Assembly (NCBI RefSeq): GCF_000022485.1
Contig: NC_012623.1
Span: 744,001 to 808,000 of the forward strand
Source of the DNA: Sulfolobus islandicus Y.N.15.51
GTDB taxonomy: Archaea; Thermoproteota; Thermoprotei_A; Sulfolobales; Sulfolobaceae
Direction: 5' to 3'
Length of the DNA: 64,000 nucleotides
Part shown: positions 30,218 through 41,757 of the stretch, one piece after another
Layout: each line of letters starts with the position of its first letter
Position numbering within the stretch: the stretch's first letter is position 1
Translations under genes and position numbers: made by a program
The notes under the pieces: model-generated
Told to the model about the DNA's origin: nothing
Seen by the model: only the letters and a program-made list of their open reading frames with translations
Databases searched by the model: none

Positions 30218-30901
30218 TCAAAAATTATTTAGTAACTCGTTCAATTTACATTTAATATCACTTGGTTTTACTACTATAATATCACTTCCATCTGGTCTAG
30301 TCTCTCTAAATATTATTCCATGGAATCTTTTAATTCTGACCGAATTATCTAACCAACAATCTGGTTCTAAAGAAGCTTTAATACAAGTTTCTGCCAAGAA
30401 TGTTTCTTCATCCCAACAATATTCCATGGGAACCTGAGGTAGTAAAAGGCCACTATGGAGAATACCTTTTTCAACTATTAAACCATCCTCTCCAACTTTT
30501 ATGATCTTAGGTAAATCCCACCTATCTTTTACCTTTATCTCTTCGGGTTTTGTTAACACTGTAACCTCAATAATAATTTCTGATAATTCATCCTTTTGTA
30601 GAGGATTAAATCTTGGATCTGAAAAAGCAGCAGCTTTAGCTGCAGATGCTACTATCTGTTTTAAAGGAGCAACTGCTTCAACATAACCTATGCAACCTCT
30701 TAAGGAACTCGTGTTATACGTAATTTTCTCCAAAGTTACAAAGGCTAGGCCTTTTTTGTCTAAAATGGGATTATTATAGTTACTCAAATCTAACTTGTCT
30801 AACTTGAATTCTTCTTTAATGGCTTTTCTAGCTATTTCTATTAGAAACCGTCCTATCTCGTTGTTTAACTCTTGTATCTGTACTAGATCCCCTTGAATCA
30901 T
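30218..30901 (-). CDS. AMMECR1-family protein
   Basis: 227 residues. [31 protein letters not shown] contains the LRGCIG and DPRF motifs that define AMMECR1. [17 protein letters not shown], then [22 protein letters not shown], is also typical. The biochemical role is unsettled; a conserved Cys and Arg suggest enzymatic or radical-SAM-partner activity. Its 5' end overlaps the Mut7-C gene by 74 bases in a different frame, so the two form an operon. Confidence 0.88.
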
Positions 30902-31358
30902 TTTTAGCTTCCAATTTTATTAGCTCAGAATTAGCTTTAATTATTACCTCTTCAATTGTTTTCCAATGCCTACCTTTCCAATACTCTTTCTTACATTTAG
31001 GGCAAGTCCACCTACTTTCTGACAACTTACTCAAAACTGAATTGCACTGAGGACATCTAGTGGCGTTTATATTTACAGATAAATCAATTTTAGATCTAAA
31101 TGCAATAAAAGCCAAATCTTGTATTATATCGGAATCCGGTGAAAGTAGAATACAATTTAATCCCCTTTTGAGAGAACGGTTATAAATACCCCTATCTCTA
31201 GTTACAATAATTCTTTTTTGTGTCTCAGCAATTTTCAGAATCTTCCAATCTTCAAGATCATTACTGTATAGTGTATCATAACCCATAATTCTTAGCCATC
31301 TTGCAATTTTACCAAGCATACTATCTACAACGAATTTTTGCGTTAGCATGATCCTCAT
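30828..31358 (-). CDS. Mut7-C RNase-domain protein with zinc ribbon
   Basis: 176 residues from ATG 31358. [26 protein letters not shown] is the PIN-like Mut7-C core with its Asp. [11 protein letters not shown] gives the second acidic site ([10 protein letters not shown]). [11 protein letters not shown]...[14 protein letters not shown] forms the C-terminal zinc ribbon. It is presumed to be an RNase. I chose 31358 because ATG overlaps the stop of the upstream membrane gene as ATGA; a longer frame to 31400 runs into that gene. Confidence 0.82.
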
Positions 31359-31579
31359 CTCAATGAGAGATTGTAAATTAATAGTAAACTTACAAACCAT
31401 GAAGAAAGATATATTCCGATACCTTTGCCAAAGACATTTCTTGCCTTTTTTTCCCTAAATAAGAAAAGTGAAAGCATCGCTGAGAAGACATAAAAGGAGA
31501 TTACTACTACAAGTATATAAATCGATGAATAAAATATTGTTGAGATACCTCCGGCTACGATTCCTAAAATGCCTCGCAT
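31355..31579 (-). CDS. Small membrane protein, function unknown
   Basis: 74 residues from ATG 31579. Two strongly hydrophobic stretches (IVAGGISTIFYSSIYILVVV and YLSSWFVSLLLIYNL) flank a basic loop, RREKKARN-like. It overlaps the Mut7-C gene by four bases. It is divergent from rqcH, whose ATG lies 39 bases away, so the promoters must be tightly packed or leaderless. Confidence 0.5.
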   Translation of the reverse strand: MRGILGIVAGGISTIFYSSIYILVVVISFYVFSAMLSLFLFREKKARNVFGKGIGIYLSSWFVSLLLIYNLSLR

Positions 31580-31617
31580 AATTAATATTTTATCTTCTAT
31601 TTCCACATGTCTAATGA

Positions 31618-33447
31618 ATGAGCTCTCAGAATATAAAATTACAGAGAAAAAACAGTATGACATACTTCGATTTAATAGCATGGATTACAGAAAATAGAAA
31701 AGCGGTAGAAGGATGTATAATAGATAATGTTTTCTTAGTACAAAATACTGAAAATACATATATTCTGAAATTATATTGTGGTGGAAGAGACCAAGAATTA
31801 ATTATAGAGCCAAGTAAAAGAATAAACATAACGAAATATAATTATCCAAAAATTTCTTCAACGAAAATAACTACACTAAGAGGATTAATTAGGGGAGATA
31901 TAATTACAAATATACATATATTAAATCAAGAAAGGATATTAATTCTAGAACTTAAAAGGGGTGAGAAAAAGATAATAGTAGAACTACTACCTAGAGGAGT
32001 TTTGGTAATATTAGATAAAAATGATAAAATATTATTTGCAAATGAATATAAAGAATTCAAAGATAGGCTCATAAGAATAGGGGAAACATATAAACCTCCA
32101 CCTACGGTCGAACCTAATAAAGAGGAATTAGAAAAGTTAATTAAGAAAGGGAGCATAGCAAAAGCCTTAGGAATCCCACAAGAAGTAGTAAACTATCTTA
32201 GTTTGCAAAGCACTACACCAGATATTAACTTGATAAGAGAAAAAATAAAAAACTTAGAGATTTCACTCATTAATGGAGAAATAAAACCATGTCTTATAGA
32301 AGATACAACTGTAGTTCCTTTTCCTCTTGATGGGTGCAAGGAATACCAAAGATTCAATGATGCAATAGACGATTATTTCTATACCATATCTCAAAAGGAG
32401 TTATCTGAAAAATCCTCCAGAAAAATCTTAGAAGAGAAGCAGAAGATCATAACCACAATTAAACAAATAGAGGACAGTATAAAAGAATATGAAAACAAAG
32501 AAAAAAGTTATAGACAATTAGGCAATATTATACTTTCCAAAGCATACGAAATAGATCAGTTATTATTAGACAATAGACCAAAAAGTAAAAAGATAAAACT
32601 TAATCTAGATGGAGTTGAAATTGAATTAGATACTTTACTTTCAGCTACTAAAAACGCAATGAGATTTTTTGACGAAGCTAAGGAATATAAAAGAAAAATT
32701 GAAAGGGCTCTTGAAAGTTTAGATGAATTAAAAGAAAAATTAAAGAAAATCGAGAAGCAAGAAATAGAAAAGCAAAATGAGATAAAACTGGTGCTAAGGA
32801 AAAAGGAATGGTATGAAAAATACAGATGGAGCATTTCAAGAAACGGATATTTAATAATTGCAGGAAAAGATGCAAGTCAAAATGAAAGTATAGTTAAAAA
32901 ATACCTAAGGGATAAGGATATATTTCTCCATGCGGATATCGCAGGTGCTCCAGCGACAATTATCATAGCACAAGAAAATAATACAATCCTTGAAGATGAT
33001 ATCTATGATGCAGCAGTAATTGCTGCAAGTTACTCAAAAGCATGGAAAGTAGGTTTAGCCTCTGTTGATGTATTCTGGGTTCTAGGTAATCAAGTCTCTA
33101 AATCACCGCCAAGTGGAGAATATCTGAATAAAGGTTCATTCATGATTTATGGAAAAAAGAATTTCGTAAAGAACGTTAAACTACAATTGGCAATAGGCCT
33201 TATACTAAGTGAAAACAGTGTATCAGTGATAGTGGGAAGCGAAGAAACCGTTTCAGCTAAGACTAAATACTATGCTATCATAGCTCCAGGTGATGACGAT
33301 AAAGAGAGAATAGCACAAAAGATTATAAAAGTATTTAGTAGGGCTTTACCAGACATAAAAGGGCTAAATGCATTAAAAACAGATATTGAAGATAAAATTC
33401 CAGGTAAGAGTAAGATAGTTAAGACAAGTATAACATATAATAGTTAA
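31618..33447 (+). CDS. rqcH: RqcH/NEMF-family ribosome quality control factor
   Basis: 609 residues. NFACT-N with TYFDLIAWITENR start lies at about 10-180, a coiled coil (KIITTIKQIEDSIKEYENKEK and KRKIERALESLDELKEKLKK) at about 270-400, and NFACT-R with DIFLHADIAGAPATIIIAQE near 440. In bacteria and eukaryotes the protein binds peptidyl-tRNA on split large subunits and adds C-terminal tails. An alternative start at ATG 31657 would remove 13 leading residues. Followed by rio2 after 19 bases. Confidence 0.92.
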   Translation: MSSQNIKLQRKNSMTYFDLIAWITENRKAVEGCIIDNVFLVQNTENTYILKLYCGGRDQELIIEPSKRINITKYNYPKISSTKITTLRGLIRGDIITNIHILNQERILILELKRGEKKIIVELLPRGVLVILDKNDKILFANEYKEFKDRLIRIGETYKPPPTVEPNKEELEKLIKKGSIAKALGIPQEVVNYLSLQSTTPDINLIREKIKNLEISLINGEIKPCLIEDTTVVPFPLDGCKEYQRFNDAIDDYFYTISQKELSEKSSRKILEEKQKIITTIKQIEDSIKEYENKEKSYRQLGNIILSKAYEIDQLLLDNRPKSKKIKLNLDGVEIELDTLLSATKNAMRFFDEAKEYKRKIERALESLDELKEKLKKIEKQEIEKQNEIKLVLRKKEWYEKYRWSISRNGYLIIAGKDASQNESIVKKYLRDKDIFLHADIAGAPATIIIAQENNTILEDDIYDAAVIAASYSKAWKVGLASVDVFWVLGNQVSKSPPSGEYLNKGSFMIYGKKNFVKNVKLQLAIGLILSENSVSVIVGSEETVSAKTKYYAIIAPGDDDKERIAQKIIKVFSRALPDIKGLNALKTDIEDKIPGKSKIVKTSITYNS

Positions 33448-33466
33448 AAACTAATATAAAATAGGA

Positions 33467-34330
33467 ATGAGACTTTCACTGGCGGAGAAAGCATCACTAG
33501 TGGGACCCTTTGATTATATATTGTTAAAAACAATATATAGTCTTAGAGATAAAAATGAATTTGTTAGTTTCAATTCCTTAAAAAGGAGATTAGATATTAA
33601 AGACGATGAAGAACTTAAAGTATCTTTAATGAAATTATCTGAGCTTAGACTTATTTTCAAAAATCCAACAGACTTATCTTTTAGGTTAACCTTTTCTGGC
33701 TTAGATATTTTGGGAATAAAACTGTTATTTGTGGATAAAATCTTGAATAGATTAGCAGAGATAGTAGGAATAGGAAAAGAAAGCGTAGTATATTATGGGT
33801 ATGATTTTAATGATAATAAAATAATAGTTAAGTTTCATCGAGTTGGTACGGATAGTTATAAGAAAGTTACGTTTAGAAAAAGCCTGAAAAAGAAAAGTTG
33901 GCTTTCAATTACCGTGGAAAATGCTAAAAGGGAGTATGAAGCTCTTACATGTTTAAGTAATGAAGGGGGCTATGTCCCTAAGCCATTAGGAGCAGAGTAT
34001 AACGCAGTGACAATGGAATATATCGATGGAATAGAGCTTTACAAAGTACCTGTTAATAATCTAGATCTAAACTTAGATGAGATCCTTGAAAAGATTTTAC
34101 AAACCATGAGGATAGCTTACACTATTTGCAACATAACACATGGAGATCTAAGCCCGTATAATGTACTTATAGACAAAAATGGAAATCCGTATCTTATTGA
34201 TTGGCCACAAGCAACAAAATCTGAGGAAAGATTAGAAAAAGATCTATCAAATCTTATAATATTTTTTAGAAAATATGGAATAAATGTAGATATCCGTAAG
34301 ATTTTCGATTATGTAAGAGGGGTATCATGA
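33467..34330 (+). CDS. rio2: RIO-type atypical serine kinase Rio2
   Basis: 287 residues. An N-terminal winged-helix domain (about 1-90), then a GKESVVYYGYD nucleotide loop, the catalytic loop THGDLSPYNVLID and a metal loop YLIDWPQA, which together are the RIO2 set. In eukaryotes Rio2 matures the small ribosomal subunit. It overlaps the following DUF460 gene by four bases (ATGA). Confidence 0.93.
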   Translation: MRLSLAEKASLVGPFDYILLKTIYSLRDKNEFVSFNSLKRRLDIKDDEELKVSLMKLSELRLIFKNPTDLSFRLTFSGLDILGIKLLFVDKILNRLAEIVGIGKESVVYYGYDFNDNKIIVKFHRVGTDSYKKVTFRKSLKKKSWLSITVENAKREYEALTCLSNEGGYVPKPLGAEYNAVTMEYIDGIELYKVPVNNLDLNLDEILEKILQTMRIAYTICNITHGDLSPYNVLIDKNGNPYLIDWPQATKSEERLEKDLSNLIIFFRKYGINVDIRKIFDYVRGVS

Positions 34331-36168
34331 AAATTATGGGAATTGACATAGAGGCGATGGAAAGCCCTTCCTCTAAGTCACAGCCACTATACTCAGTTAT
34401 TATTGTTAACGAGAACGAGAAAATAGTCTATAAAGCAGAAAACGTAAGTTTAAGTAGAGTTATTAGATTATGTTGGGAATACAACGTTGATATATTAGCG
34501 ACTGACAATATTTACGAATTAGGAGAAAGTGATAAAGAGATCATTAATATCGTGAAACTATTACCCCAAAATACTAACATCGTTCAGGTCACATATCATA
34601 ATGGAGAATTTAAACAAATAAAGGAATTAGCTAGGGAAATGGGGTACGAAGTGCAAGGAAAATTATCACCACAAAAAACTGCATATTTAGATGCGTTATT
34701 AGCTTTAAAAGGATATGGAACTAGTATAAAAATTGAAGAGAAACGTACTAAAATAGTAGTGTCAAGGGGAAGAGCATTAGGCCCAGGAGGAATGAGCCAA
34801 AATAGATATAAAAGATATATAAGAGGAACCCTTCTTCGAGTAGCTAAGGAGATAAAGGAAAAACTTGACATGAAAGGATTTGATTACGATATGATAGTGA
34901 GGAGGTCTAGGGCTGGAATTGAGGGAGCAGTATTCATAGTTTATACTCCTAGAGAGAGACTCTATGGAATTATAAGAAAAATGAAAGGCCATGACGTAGT
35001 AGTAGATATTAAACCAATATATAAAAATAAGATTGAATTTAAAGACAAAAGAACTGAAAGAAGATTAATTGTTGGAATAGATCCTGGTACAGAAGTTGGC
35101 CTATCAATAATTGATATTTATGGCAGACCAATTCTATTAATATCAAGAAGAAACATCGACAGAGATGAAATCGTCTCCTTAATCTCTAAAGAGGGAAAAG
35201 CAATAATAGTAGCGACTGATGTCAATCCATTGCCAGACACTGTAAAAAAGATCGCTAGTAAATTTAACGCTAAAATATTTATCCCGGAAAAAAGTCTAAG
35301 CATAGATGAAAAACAAAGACTTATTGACGAGTACTCTAAGCTACATAAGCTAAAAATAGATAATCCTCATATTAGGGACTCATTAGCTGCTGCTTTAAAG
35401 GCATATAATGAGATAGAAAGCAAATTAAGGCAAATTGAGAGTTTCATCAGTAGATTAGATATTGACGTAATAGACGAAAATCGTATTTATGATTGCGTAA
35501 TATTTGGTACTACGGTATCTGAATGTATAGAAAAGGAAATTGAAAAAATTATCAGAAAAGATGATAATGGTAAAATAGAGGAGAAACAAAAAGAAAAAGA
35601 TACTACTCAAAATGTAAATAAATTAACTAAATTAGAAGAGGAAAATAAAAGGCTAAAGTCGGAACTAATGCATTATAAGAGGATAATTTATAATCTCATT
35701 AATGAAAGGGATTCATTAATAAGAAAGATTGATGAGATTAAACTGCATATTAATAAAGAAGTAGAGAGGGACAGGAAGATTTACGAGCTAAATCTAAACC
35801 TACAGAATGCATACAAGGTGATAAATGAACTTGAGAATAAATTACGTTATGACGAGAAACAAATTGAGAAACTAAAGGAAGTGCTATATAATCTATTAAA
35901 TGGAAAAGTAATAGTCGTTAAGGGGAATAGTAAAGTTAATGATATAACCTTTGATGGAAATAACATTTACATTGGGAAGGAAAAAGTTAACAATGAGATA
36001 GCAGAATATGTAGATAAGGAGATTATAATATTAGATAAACAAGTCTTAAATGATCTGGAAGTATTACGGAAAGAACTACAAATAGAAAGATCTAAGGATA
36101 TTGATATAAAAAGAATAATTGATGAATATAGAAATAGAAGGTTAAAAGAGAGTAGCTTTTCCTTCTAA
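34327..36168 (+). CDS. DUF460 protein with RNase H-like fold and coiled coil
   Basis: 613 residues. The first half contains a repeated RNase H-like layout, with MGIDIEAM at the start and [22 protein letters not shown] near 245. It also has a conserved [25 protein letters not shown] segment. A long coiled coil follows from about 430 to 520, then a short beta domain. DUF460 proteins are archaeal, of unproven function; the fold and the Rio2 neighbour hint at RNA processing. Its last 27 bases overlap the convergent SAM synthetase gene. Confidence 0.82.
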   Translation: MKIMGIDIEAMESPSSKSQPLYSVIIVNENEKIVYKAENVSLSRVIRLCWEYNVDILATDNIYELGESDKEIINIVKLLPQNTNIVQVTYHNGEFKQIKELAREMGYEVQGKLSPQKTAYLDALLALKGYGTSIKIEEKRTKIVVSRGRALGPGGMSQNRYKRYIRGTLLRVAKEIKEKLDMKGFDYDMIVRRSRAGIEGAVFIVYTPRERLYGIIRKMKGHDVVVDIKPIYKNKIEFKDKRTERRLIVGIDPGTEVGLSIIDIYGRPILLISRRNIDRDEIVSLISKEGKAIIVATDVNPLPDTVKKIASKFNAKIFIPEKSLSIDEKQRLIDEYSKLHKLKIDNPHIRDSLAAALKAYNEIESKLRQIESFISRLDIDVIDENRIYDCVIFGTTVSECIEKEIEKIIRKDDNGKIEEKQKEKDTTQNVNKLTKLEEENKRLKSELMHYKRIIYNLINERDSLIRKIDEIKLHINKEVERDRKIYELNLNLQNAYKVINELENKLRYDEKQIEKLKEVLYNLLNGKVIVVKGNSKVNDITFDGNNIYIGKEKVNNEIAEYVDKEIIILDKQVLNDLEVLRKELQIERSKDIDIKRIIDEYRNRRLKESSFSF

Positions 36169-37356
36169 TATTAGTTCAGTTAACTTATTAAATGAACTTA
36201 ACATTTCGTCTACAATTCCGCTTATTTCATTTTTAGTCTCATCATTAAGTTTTCCGTCATAAGTAATTACATCAACATTAGCTATTAAAGGATCGTCTAT
36301 TGGTCTTCCTATTTGTCCAAGAACTTGAACTTGCGAGAATTTCACATCCTTTACTTCTTGAGCTATTTTATTAGCTATAAGATTAGCTAAAACGTTATAC
36401 AATTTACCAACATGATTAACGGGATTCTTTCCAGCAGTAGCTTCTAATGACATAGGCCTCATTGGTGTTATTAACCCAACACCTCTATTTCCTCTTCCTG
36501 TCATTCCGTCGTCACCATGTTCAGCAGAAGTACCAGTCACTGTTAAATAAAGTATATTCTTATCTATCTTATCCCCAGTGTTAACATAAATTCTTACATC
36601 ATAGTCTGGTGCTATCTTTGATGCTAGATCTAGGATTTTATTCTTTGCTTGTTCTTTTACATTAATATAATGATTAACGTCTTCTATTAGTTCACTAATT
36701 GTTGCCATTGCTATCGTAAGGTCAACTTCATTCCCTCTCCTTAACCCCATGACCTTTATGTCCTCTCCTACCTCAGGTAATTTTGCTTTAAATTGTTTTG
36801 AGTTCAAATGTCTCTCCGTTTCATAGACTAGTTTTTCTAATTTAGTGAATGGAGCGAAACCTACTCCAAAACTCGTATCATTGGATAGCGGAACTCTCTT
36901 GCCAGCTTCAAATATGCCTACTAAATCAGTTGACCCTTTACCTATCTTATAGTCAACTATGAGGTGTTTTTCTGCATCAAGATATCTAAAGTTATTTCTT
37001 ATCCACTCTTTTACGCTCTCTATAATGATAGTACCTACAGGTATTTGCTCTATCCCACTTTCCGTTTTTACCTCTGTTGTAGCTCTACCTGCTACTACAA
37101 TATATATTGGCTGTATTACATCCCCACCTTTAAAACGAGGCGTAGCTTGTCCTCCAACTACTAATGTTTTATCCAGATTATGATGTAAAATTACACCATA
37201 TTTTTTGAGATAATACAATGAAAGCTTTCTGCTAGCCTCTTCAGCAACCGCATCTGCAATATAATCTGGATGTCCTAGTCCTTTTCTCTCTACTAATTCT
37301 ACTTGAAGTTTCTCTATATCTGAGAGGGGATTTAACTGGACATTTATGTTTCTCAT
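36142..37356 (-). CDS. mat: S-adenosylmethionine synthetase, archaeal type
   Basis: 404 residues of the archaeal MAT family, which differs strongly from bacterial Met[26 protein letters not shown] near the start and [47 protein letters not shown] in the second half are diagnostic. It makes SAM from methionine and ATP. 35 bases separate it from the LSm gene upstream on the same strand. Confidence 0.95.
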   Translation of the reverse strand: MRNINVQLNPLSDIEKLQVELVERKGLGHPDYIADAVAEEASRKLSLYYLKKYGVILHHNLDKTLVVGGQATPRFKGGDVIQPIYIVVAGRATTEVKTESGIEQIPVGTIIIESVKEWIRNNFRYLDAEKHLIVDYKIGKGSTDLVGIFEAGKRVPLSNDTSFGVGFAPFTKLEKLVYETERHLNSKQFKAKLPEVGEDIKVMGLRRGNEVDLTIAMATISELIEDVNHYINVKEQAKNKILDLASKIAPDYDVRIYVNTGDKIDKNILYLTVTGTSAEHGDDGMTGRGNRGVGLITPMRPMSLEATAGKNPVNHVGKLYNVLANLIANKIAQEVKDVKFSQVQVLGQIGRPIDDPLIANVDVITYDGKLNDETKNEISGIVDEMLSSFNKLTELILEGKATLF

Positions 37357-37391
37357 TATAGGTTCCTCAAATAAGTATACTAATTTAAATC

Positions 37392-37655
37392 TTATTTCTC
37401 ACTATTCATAACTGTCTCATAGTCAACACTAATGAATAATATATTGCTACCCCTTATAAGTACCCTACCATATTTTGCTACTGGTTCAGAAGTGCCTTCT
37501 CTAATTTCAGTACAATCTCTTAATACTAAATTCATAGTTCCGTCAGTTTGTTCTAGTTTTCCAATGTACTCTGAGCCATCTTTAAGTTTTACCAGCACGA
37601 TCCTATTTATTGCCGTTCTTAAACTCTTCAACGGATTTTCTACTTTTGCTTGCAC
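37392..37655 (-). CDS. LSm/Sm-like archaeal protein (SmAP)
   Basis: 87 residues. Sm1 ([26 protein letters not shown]-type: [19 protein letters not shown] and MNLVLRD) and Sm2 ([14 protein letters not shown]) motifs are both present. These rings of seven bind U-rich RNA and may act in RNA turnover. First gene of a likely pair with mat. Confidence 0.93.
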   Translation of the reverse strand: MQAKVENPLKSLRTAINRIVLVKLKDGSEYIGKLEQTDGTMNLVLRDCTEIREGTSEPVAKYGRVLIRGSNILFISVDYETVMNSEK

Positions 37656-37761
37656 AATAACATCCCTCTATTTTCTAATTTAAATTTTATCTTGTAAGCT
37701 TTAACTTGCTTGCATATATGCATTATTGTTTATTAAAGTTAGCAATTAGAAGCTAATATTT

Positions 37762-38061
37762 ATGGAGCTAGTAATCGATGATCCAGAGAAAATCTACGAA
37801 ATTTCTAAGGCGTTATCTACAATGACTAGAATAAATATACTGCAACTAGTTTCAATAATGCCAATGAGCATATCAGAGCTCACTGAAAAACTTAATATGA
37901 GTAAGGGAAACATAAGCTCACATATTTCTGAACTTGAAAATCTAGGTCTAGTTGAAGTCGAGTATCAGAATGGAATAAAAGGAATAAAAAAGATTATAAA
38001 AGCTAAATATGATAAAATTGTAATAGTTTTAAAGACTAGCAACAGCCCTAATGAACCCTAA
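37762..38061 (+). CDS. ArsR-like winged helix-turn-helix regulator
   Basis: 99 residues. [51 protein letters not shown] is a complete wHTH with recognition helix at about 50-62. No metal-binding cysteines are seen. Leaderless ATG after a TATA-like region. Its tail overlaps the convergent pyrG by 33 bases. The regulated genes are unknown. Confidence 0.8.
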   Translation: MELVIDDPEKIYEISKALSTMTRINILQLVSIMPMSISELTEKLNMSKGNISSHISELENLGLVEVEYQNGIKGIKKIIKAKYDKIVIVLKTSNSPNEP

Positions 38062-39636
38062 ATATATAGGAGATGGATTTGTTGGTCTGCTCTTGAATTC
38101 TGGATGAGCTTGAGTGGCCACAAAGAACTTATTAGAAGGTAGCTCTATAATTTCGACCAAGCCGTTTTCACTAATACCAGAAACTACTAATCCTGCATCT
38201 TCTAGTAAATCGACATATTTAGGATTCACTTCATATCTATGTCTATGCCTTTCATATACAACCTTTTTACCATATAATTGATAGGCAATTGTTCCTTCTT
38301 TTATTATAATCTTTTGTGATCCTAATCTCATAGTCCCCCCAAGTTGAGTTACATTTTTTTGTTCATCCAGTAAAGTAATAACTGGATCCTTAGTATTTGG
38401 ATTAATTTCAGTCGAATTAGCATCATTGAGACCTAAAACATTCCTAGCGAATTCTACAATAGATAATTGAAAACCAAAGCATATACCCAAGAACGGTACA
38501 TTATGTTCTCTAGCATATTTAATAGCCTTAATCTTACCTTCAGCTCCTCTACTTCCAAATCCAGGCAAAACTATGATTCCATTTACATTCCCTAATACCT
38601 CATCTAAATTCTTGGAATCCTTTTCCAAATCAGTTGATTCTATCCATATAAGATTAGGCCTTACTCCTAAGTAAGCTGAAGCGTGATAAATCGCTTCCTT
38701 GATACTTATGTAACTATCCTTTAGCTTTGTGTACTTTCCAACTAGTGCAATATTAATGGTCTTTTTACTATTTATTCCTTTTATGTTATTAACGAAGCTT
38801 ATCCAATCTGTCAAATCTACTTGCCTATCCTCTAATTTAAGCCTAGTAAGTATCTTAGAAACTAATTTCTGGTTTTCTAGGATAATGGGTACTTCGTAGG
38901 ATGTTTCTACATCATAGCTAGAGACTATATGATCTACCTTAACGTTAGTGAACAGAGCAATTTTGCGCCTAGTTTCATCATCTAAGGCTAATGTAGCTCT
39001 GCCAACAATAAAATCTGGTTGTATTCCAATTCTTCTTAATTCTTGCACACTATGCTGCAATGGTTTAGTTTTCAGTTCTCCAGTTACAGATAAATATTCT
39101 ACTAAAGCTATATGCACAAAAACAACATTATCTTCGCCTTCTTCTAGTTTGAGTTGTCTAGCTGCTTCTAGAAATGGTAGACTTTCTATGTCGCCTACAG
39201 TGCCACCTATTTCCACTAAGGTAATCTCGGCGTTATTTATCTTACTTGCATATCTTATCATATCCTTTATCTGATCAGTAACGTGGGGGATAATTTGAAC
39301 GGTTTGACCTAGATATTTGCCTTCTCTTTCCTTCTTTATAACCTCAAAATATACCTTACCTGCTGTTATATTATTATACTTTGTCATATTAATATCCATA
39401 AATCTCTCATAATGACCTAAATCTAAATCTGTCTCTGCACCGTCCTCAGTTACAAATACTTCACCATGCATATAAGGATTCATTGTACCCGCATCAACAT
39501 TAATATATGGATCTACTTTTACTGCAGTTACATTATATCCTCTTCTTTTAAGTAGCATACCAATAGAGGCAACTAACGTACCTTTACCAACACTTGATAA
39601 AACTCCACCTGTAACGATTATGTACTTGTTGGACAC
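38029..39636 (-). CDS. pyrG: CTP synthase
   Basis: 535 residues. The amidoligase domain starts [22 protein letters not shown] and has the [28 protein letters not shown] motif. The class-I glutamine amidotransferase domain has nucleophile Cys in [15 protein letters not shown] and the His-Glu pair near [11 protein letters not shown]. It converts UTP to CTP. Full length. Confidence 0.97.
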   Translation of the reverse strand: MSNKYIIVTGGVLSSVGKGTLVASIGMLLKRRGYNVTAVKVDPYINVDAGTMNPYMHGEVFVTEDGAETDLDLGHYERFMDINMTKYNNITAGKVYFEVIKKEREGKYLGQTVQIIPHVTDQIKDMIRYASKINNAEITLVEIGGTVGDIESLPFLEAARQLKLEEGEDNVVFVHIALVEYLSVTGELKTKPLQHSVQELRRIGIQPDFIVGRATLALDDETRRKIALFTNVKVDHIVSSYDVETSYEVPIILENQKLVSKILTRLKLEDRQVDLTDWISFVNNIKGINSKKTINIALVGKYTKLKDSYISIKEAIYHASAYLGVRPNLIWIESTDLEKDSKNLDEVLGNVNGIIVLPGFGSRGAEGKIKAIKYAREHNVPFLGICFGFQLSIVEFARNVLGLNDANSTEINPNTKDPVITLLDEQKNVTQLGGTMRLGSQKIIIKEGTIAYQLYGKKVVYERHRHRYEVNPKYVDLLEDAGLVVSGISENGLVEIIELPSNKFFVATQAHPEFKSRPTNPSPIYLGFIRAVASL

Positions 39637-39726
39637 TAATATCCACAGTAATTTGCATTCACTGCTATAAAATAAAAAGTCACTGTCAATTACTTTAAGT
39701 ACTTTTAAAGCACATATTTACCTTAA

Positions 39727-40404
39727 ATGAGAGAGGTACTACTTGAAAAACTTCGTACTGAAAAATTTTTACAGATAGCCCTAGATTTTATAGATATCAA
39801 TAATGCAATAAAAGTAGTTAATGAAGTTAAAGATCTAGAAAATGAAATCATTGAAATAGGAACACCATTACTAAAATCATTCGGGATAGAAGGAATAAGA
39901 AAAATAAAATCAATAGTTCCAGATAAAATAATTGTGGCTGATACTAAAACTGCAGATGCAGGAGACGTTGAAGTTGAAATAGCTAAACTAGGCGGAGCTA
40001 ACATAATGACAGTTTTAGGAATAATGGACGATTCCACTATTCATTCAGCGGTAATAAAGGCTAGAGAATTAGATATACTAGTCCAAGCTGATTTAATCAA
40101 CGTTAAAAACGTATATGAAAGAGCAAAAGAGCTTAAGCAATTAGGAGTAGATATCATAGGTTTCCATGTAGGTTTGGATGTACAAAAGAGTAGAGGCATA
40201 AGTGTAGCAGATTTAAAGAGTGAAATCAGAAAGGTATCTGAGCTAGACTTATTAATATCAATAGCTGGAGGCTTAAATAAAGATAGAATTTTAGAACTCA
40301 TAGATCTACCGGTAAGCATATATGTAGTAGGAGGAGCCATAACTCGAAGTAAGGAACCTAAGAACGTATCTAAAGAGATAGTTAACATATTAAAGGGGAG
40401 ATAA
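39727..40404 (+). CDS. 3-hexulose-6-phosphate synthase-like TIM-barrel protein
   Basis: 225 residues of the orotidine-phosphate decarboxylase/KGPDC/HPS superfamily. [24 protein letters not shown] and the metal motif [11 protein letters not shown] are those of HPS, followed by [10 protein letters not shown] and [11 protein letters not shown]. In archaea HPS makes ribulose-5-phosphate for nucleotide pentoses. No partner PHI isomerase gene is adjacent here. ATG is close to a TATA-like ATATTTA. Confidence 0.85.
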   Translation: MREVLLEKLRTEKFLQIALDFIDINNAIKVVNEVKDLENEIIEIGTPLLKSFGIEGIRKIKSIVPDKIIVADTKTADAGDVEVEIAKLGGANIMTVLGIMDDSTIHSAVIKARELDILVQADLINVKNVYERAKELKQLGVDIIGFHVGLDVQKSRGISVADLKSEIRKVSELDLLISIAGGLNKDRILELIDLPVSIYVVGGAITRSKEPKNVSKEIVNILKGR

Positions 40405-40427
40405 TAAGTATATATGGGGGTTTAAAT

Positions 40428-40895
40428 TTGTCACAACCAGGACAACAAAAGTCTAAAGACGTAAAGATGGTATCTAAACAAGTTATAAGTACCAATATAA
40501 TAAATGAGGATAAAAGAAAATTACAGTTATTATATATAATAAGACAAATAGGTAAATTGACTGAAAAATCTATAATAATGTTGCTATATGAATTGAAGCA
40601 GAAAGGTGTTGATATAGGATATCAATTCAATGTAATAGGAAACAATGTATTTAGTTTAATGGCAAAAGAGGATTTAACTTCGCTCTTATATCTAGGGCTA
40701 ATAGAAAATGATCCAGTATCTAAGAAAATAGGTATCTCGAACAATGGTATAGAAATATTAGATAAAACTCAAATAGAAGAGGACTTCAAAAATAAAGTAG
40801 CTCAAGCTCTAAACGAAATAAAAACAAAAATACTCGCATATGATGAGGAGTATAACCTAAAGATAAAAAATGAGATGAAATTAAGAAGGAGATAA
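40428..40895 (+). CDS. Winged-helix-like protein, function unknown
   Basis: 155 residues. After a Gln/Ser/Lys-rich flexible start, the region LQLLYIIRQIGKLTEKSIIMLLYELKQKG and the next 50 residues look like a wHTH, with a basic C-terminal helix ending KNEMKLRRR. TTG start. Convergent with the DUF2153 gene, 10 bases apart. Nothing catalytic seen. Confidence 0.55.
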   Translation: MSQPGQQKSKDVKMVSKQVISTNIINEDKRKLQLLYIIRQIGKLTEKSIIMLLYELKQKGVDIGYQFNVIGNNVFSLMAKEDLTSLLYLGLIENDPVSKKIGISNNGIEILDKTQIEEDFKNKVAQALNEIKTKILAYDEEYNLKIKNEMKLRRR

Positions 40896-40905
40896 TTAAA
40901 AATTT

Positions 40906-41328
40906 TTAAATCGTAGATAATGGACCTCTTCTTTCTCTTTCTGGATGTTCTTCAGTTATTGGTCTAGTCCATATTAATGGATCCAATTTGCCTTCTTTGC
41001 TCATTTTCGAGATCATTTCTCTAAATTGGCTCGTATGTCTAATATCTAACTCTAATAATCTCTGAAGCAACTCCCAACTGGTATTCTTTACATCCTCCAA
41101 CATTTCTCTAGGCATATGTTTTATAACCATTGGATCTTGTAACCATTGATCAAAGGCCTTTAACGTTCTCATCATATGCTGAAATGCAGTTCTAGACGCT
41201 AATATCAAGTCTAATCTATCCATATCCTCAGTTTTCTCCTTTTTCTCCATATCTTTTAAAGTACTCAATAAATTCTTCTGCAATTTTATCCATTCATCTA
41301 AATTTCCTATAAATGAACTTTCCATCAC
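40906..41328 (-). CDS. DUF2153-family archaeal protein
   Basis: 140 residues, all-helical, with [35 protein letters not shown] and a C-terminal [16 protein letters not shown]. This matches my memory of DUF2153, a family confined to Crenarchaeota. No function is known. 39 bases downstream of the Trm112-like gene on the same strand. Confidence 0.7.
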   Translation of the reverse strand: MMESSFIGNLDEWIKLQKNLLSTLKDMEKKEKTEDMDRLDLILASRTAFQHMMRTLKAFDQWLQDPMVIKHMPREMLEDVKNTSWELLQRLLELDIRHTSQFREMISKMSKEGKLDPLIWTRPITEEHPERERRGPLSTI

Positions 41329-41367
41329 TTACACCATATTATACACTCACCAAACAAATTAATAAGC

Positions 41368-41757
41368 TCATTTTAAACGAAAAGGAACACCGTTACTTAG
41401 TATGGTCTTCGGAATCTTGTCTTTATGTTTCTCCAAAAATTTGATATCCTCTTCTTCTTTTCTCAGTTTATCTGGTAACATTCTTGGAATTTCATCAATT
41501 ATTGGATACCATCTATTACAAGATTCACAATAAAGCACCCCTTCTACTATTTCGTTTCTAATACACTCCTCACAAGGAGGCAGAGAGTTTAAATCCTTAA
41601 TAAAGGCGGATTTATATGCACAATATAATTCGCACAACGGTTTTTTATCTTCTTGACTTAATTTTCTGTCTATTTCCTTTTCTGAGAAAACAAAAAGTTT
41701 TAATGGAAAATGTTTGCACATAGGGCACGCGAGTAAATCCATTAACCTATATTTCAC
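41368..41757 (-). CDS. Trm112-like zinc-binding protein
   Basis: 129 residues. A zinc domain is formed by [12 protein letters not shown] at the start and [21 protein letters not shown] later, the Trm112 pattern, with a helical insert containing CEECIRNE between. Trm112 activates methyltransferases that modify tRNA, rRNA and release factors. It overlaps the phosphoglucosamine mutase gene by four bases (ATGA). Confidence 0.82.
   Translation of the reverse strand: MKYRLMDLLACPMCKHFPLKLFVFSEKEIDRKLSQEDKKPLCELYCAYKSAFIKDLNSLPPCEECIRNEIVEGVLYCESCNRWYPIIDEIPRMLPDKLRKEEEDIKFLEKHKDKIPKTILSNGVPFRLK

Noticed and set aside
31358-31400. Longer Mut7-C reading frame
   Set aside because: It overlaps the membrane-protein gene more deeply and lacks family similarity; ATG at 31358 forms an ATGA overlap with that gene's stop.
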